DNA of 5,909 nt, taken from assembly GCA_020627645.1 (NCBI GenBank), contig JAHDGN010000223.1:1-5909 (forward strand), read 5' to 3'. The notes beneath the pieces are model-generated. The model searched no databases and was not told where the DNA came from. It worked only from the letters and a program-made list of their open reading frames with translations. The stretch comes from Akkermansiaceae bacterium (GTDB taxonomy: Bacteria > Verrucomicrobiota > Verrucomicrobiia > Verrucomicrobiales > Akkermansiaceae). Positions 5,287-5,909 of this stretch are shown in pieces. Both the position numbers and the translations under genes were made by a program. The stretch's first letter is position 1. Each line of letters starts with the position of its first letter.

Positions 5287-5802
5287 ATGGCAATTGAGCC
5301 TTTTGAGAATAATTGGCCGGTGATTCCGGATACGGTTTTTGTGGCTGCTAGTGCGGATGTGGTTGGGCGAGTCTATTTGGGGGATGAATCGAGTGTCTGG
5401 TATCATGCAACGTTGAGGGGGGACATTAATGAGATTGAGATTGGGCCGAAATCGAATGTGCAGGATAATGTCGTGGTGCACTTAGCGGATGATTTTGGAT
5501 GCTATGTGGGTGAGTTGGTGACTGTGGGGCATAGTGCGATTTTGCATGCTTGTGAGGTCAAGGATGAGGTTTTGGTGGGAATGGGCGCTTGTGTGTTAGA
5601 TGGCGCGGTGATTGGTGCACGTTCTATTATTGGTGCGAATGCTTTGGTCACACGGGGAACAGTGATTCCGGAAGGCTCTTTAGTTCTAGGCAGTCCAGCT
5701 AAAGTGGTGAGGACCTTGGATCGGAAAGACCAGGAGGGGGTAAAGAAGTGGGCGGAAAAGTATGTGAGGAATGCGAAGTTGTATCGAGAGCGGGAGTTTT
5801 GA
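5287..5802 (+). CDS. Gamma-class carbonic anhydrase-like hexapeptide-repeat protein (YrdA/PaaY/CaiE group)
   Basis: 171 residues, the normal length of the YrdA/PaaY/CaiE subgroup. The protein is a left-handed beta-helix made of hexapeptide repeats (for example VYLGDES, IEIGPKSNVQD, VLVGMGACVLDGAVIG), with a C-terminal alpha helix (148-168). The gamma-CA signature is present: R44-G45-D46, Q59-D60, and the zinc/iron-binding histidines H65 (NVVVH), H82 (VGH) and H87 (ILH). GMGA and GSPAK (135-139) are typical of the group. It probably forms a cytoplasmic trimer with metal sites at subunit interfaces. Family members may hydrate CO2, though several show little or no activity and some act as CoA-linked thioesterases, so the substrate is not settled. 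It is monocistronic here and divergent from the exonuclease operon. The ATG at 5287 is the only sensible start; the GGGA near 5269 is too far upstream to be a normal ribosome binding site. Confidence 0.92.
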   Translation: MAIEPFENNWPVIPDTVFVAASADVVGRVYLGDESSVWYHATLRGDINEIEIGPKSNVQDNVVVHLADDFGCYVGELVTVGHSAILHACEVKDEVLVGMGACVLDGAVIGARSIIGANALVTRGTVIPEGSLVLGSPAKVVRTLDRKDQEGVKKWAEKYVRNAKLYREREF

Positions 5803-5832
5803 GGTTTTCGAGGGTGAAATGGATCAATCGGG

Positions 5833-5852
5833 GATTCTTATTCTAAAGAATC
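5833..5852 (+). terminator. Weak AT-rich hairpin after the carbonic anhydrase-like gene
   Basis: GATTCTT (5833-5839) and AAGAATC (5846-5852) form a 7-bp stem with a 6-nt loop, 30 bp past the TGA. The stem is AT-rich and no T run follows immediately (the first T-rich stretches are at about 5864 and 5877), so it is a weak terminator candidate at best. The rest of 5803-5909 shows no gene. Confidence 0.35.
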
Positions 5853-5909
5853 GCTTGGGTGTGATTTTAAATGAAGTTTTTTGAATTTTAGACTTGTACT
5901 ATTTTGAAC

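Noticed and set aside
5068..5481. 137-codon - strand frame crossing the divergent spacer
   Set aside because: It overlaps the clear carbonic anhydrase-like gene and the membrane-protein start; its product is low-complexity (Ser/Arg/His/Asn-rich) with no domain.
5871..5891. Six-codon ATG-to-TAG frame near the right edge
   Set aside because: Too short and without a ribosome binding site or context.
5874..5902. Possible promoter with TACTAT as -10 at 5897-5902
   Set aside because: No acceptable -35 at 16-18 bp spacing, and the downstream gene is outside the window.

Overview
The window looks like chromosomal DNA from a Gram-negative bacterium of the Verrucomicrobiota/Planctomycetota group, most likely a verrucomicrobial (Opitutales/Puniceicoccales-like) lineage. 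This rests on gene content that I recall from that group: a membrane-anchored protein with repeated H3TH (helix-3-turn-helix) domains, an uncharacterised triple-TM protein and a YhaM-like HD exonuclease. Most starts also lack a clear Shine-Dalgarno. No rRNA, tRNA, CRISPR array, insertion sequence or phage gene was seen.

Left part, + strand (75-1865): a 66-residue TM plus coiled-coil protein is followed 14 bp later by a second TM plus coiled-coil protein carrying tandem H3TH/DUF4332-like domains ('flap endonuclease-1-like' in automatic annotation). The second gene is broken by a +1 frameshift between about 1494 and 1594. Its last H3TH domain lies in another frame up to 1865; joined, it would encode about 524 residues. 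A long hairpin (1902-1940) separates it from the convergent genes.

Middle part, - strand (3174-1966): one reading frame of 402 codons for a secreted protein of unknown function is interrupted by a single in-frame TAA at 2448-2446. The frame continues without another stop through 13 codons and a further 146 residues, so the two apparent ORFs are two halves of one gene.

Right part: on the - strand an uncharacterised membrane protein (5173-4355) is followed 9 bp later by an OB-fold plus HD-domain 3'-5' exoribonuclease of the YhaM/Cbf1 type (4345-3290), in an apparent operon. Divergent from it, on the + strand, is a gamma-class carbonic anhydrase-like left-handed beta-helix protein (5287-5802). 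The 113-bp divergent spacer holds a 17-bp near-perfect palindrome. The + strand is rich in G and T whichever strand is coding, which points to replication-strand skew.

The most notable observations are the two adjacent coding lesions (one frameshift, one nonsense), the four-copy H3TH cassette of which one copy is degenerate, an EF-hand-like calcium loop in the secreted protein, and the palindrome in the divergent spacer. I see no convincing complete new multi-gene system. The closest candidate is the pair of membrane/coiled-coil proteins, one with an H3TH array.
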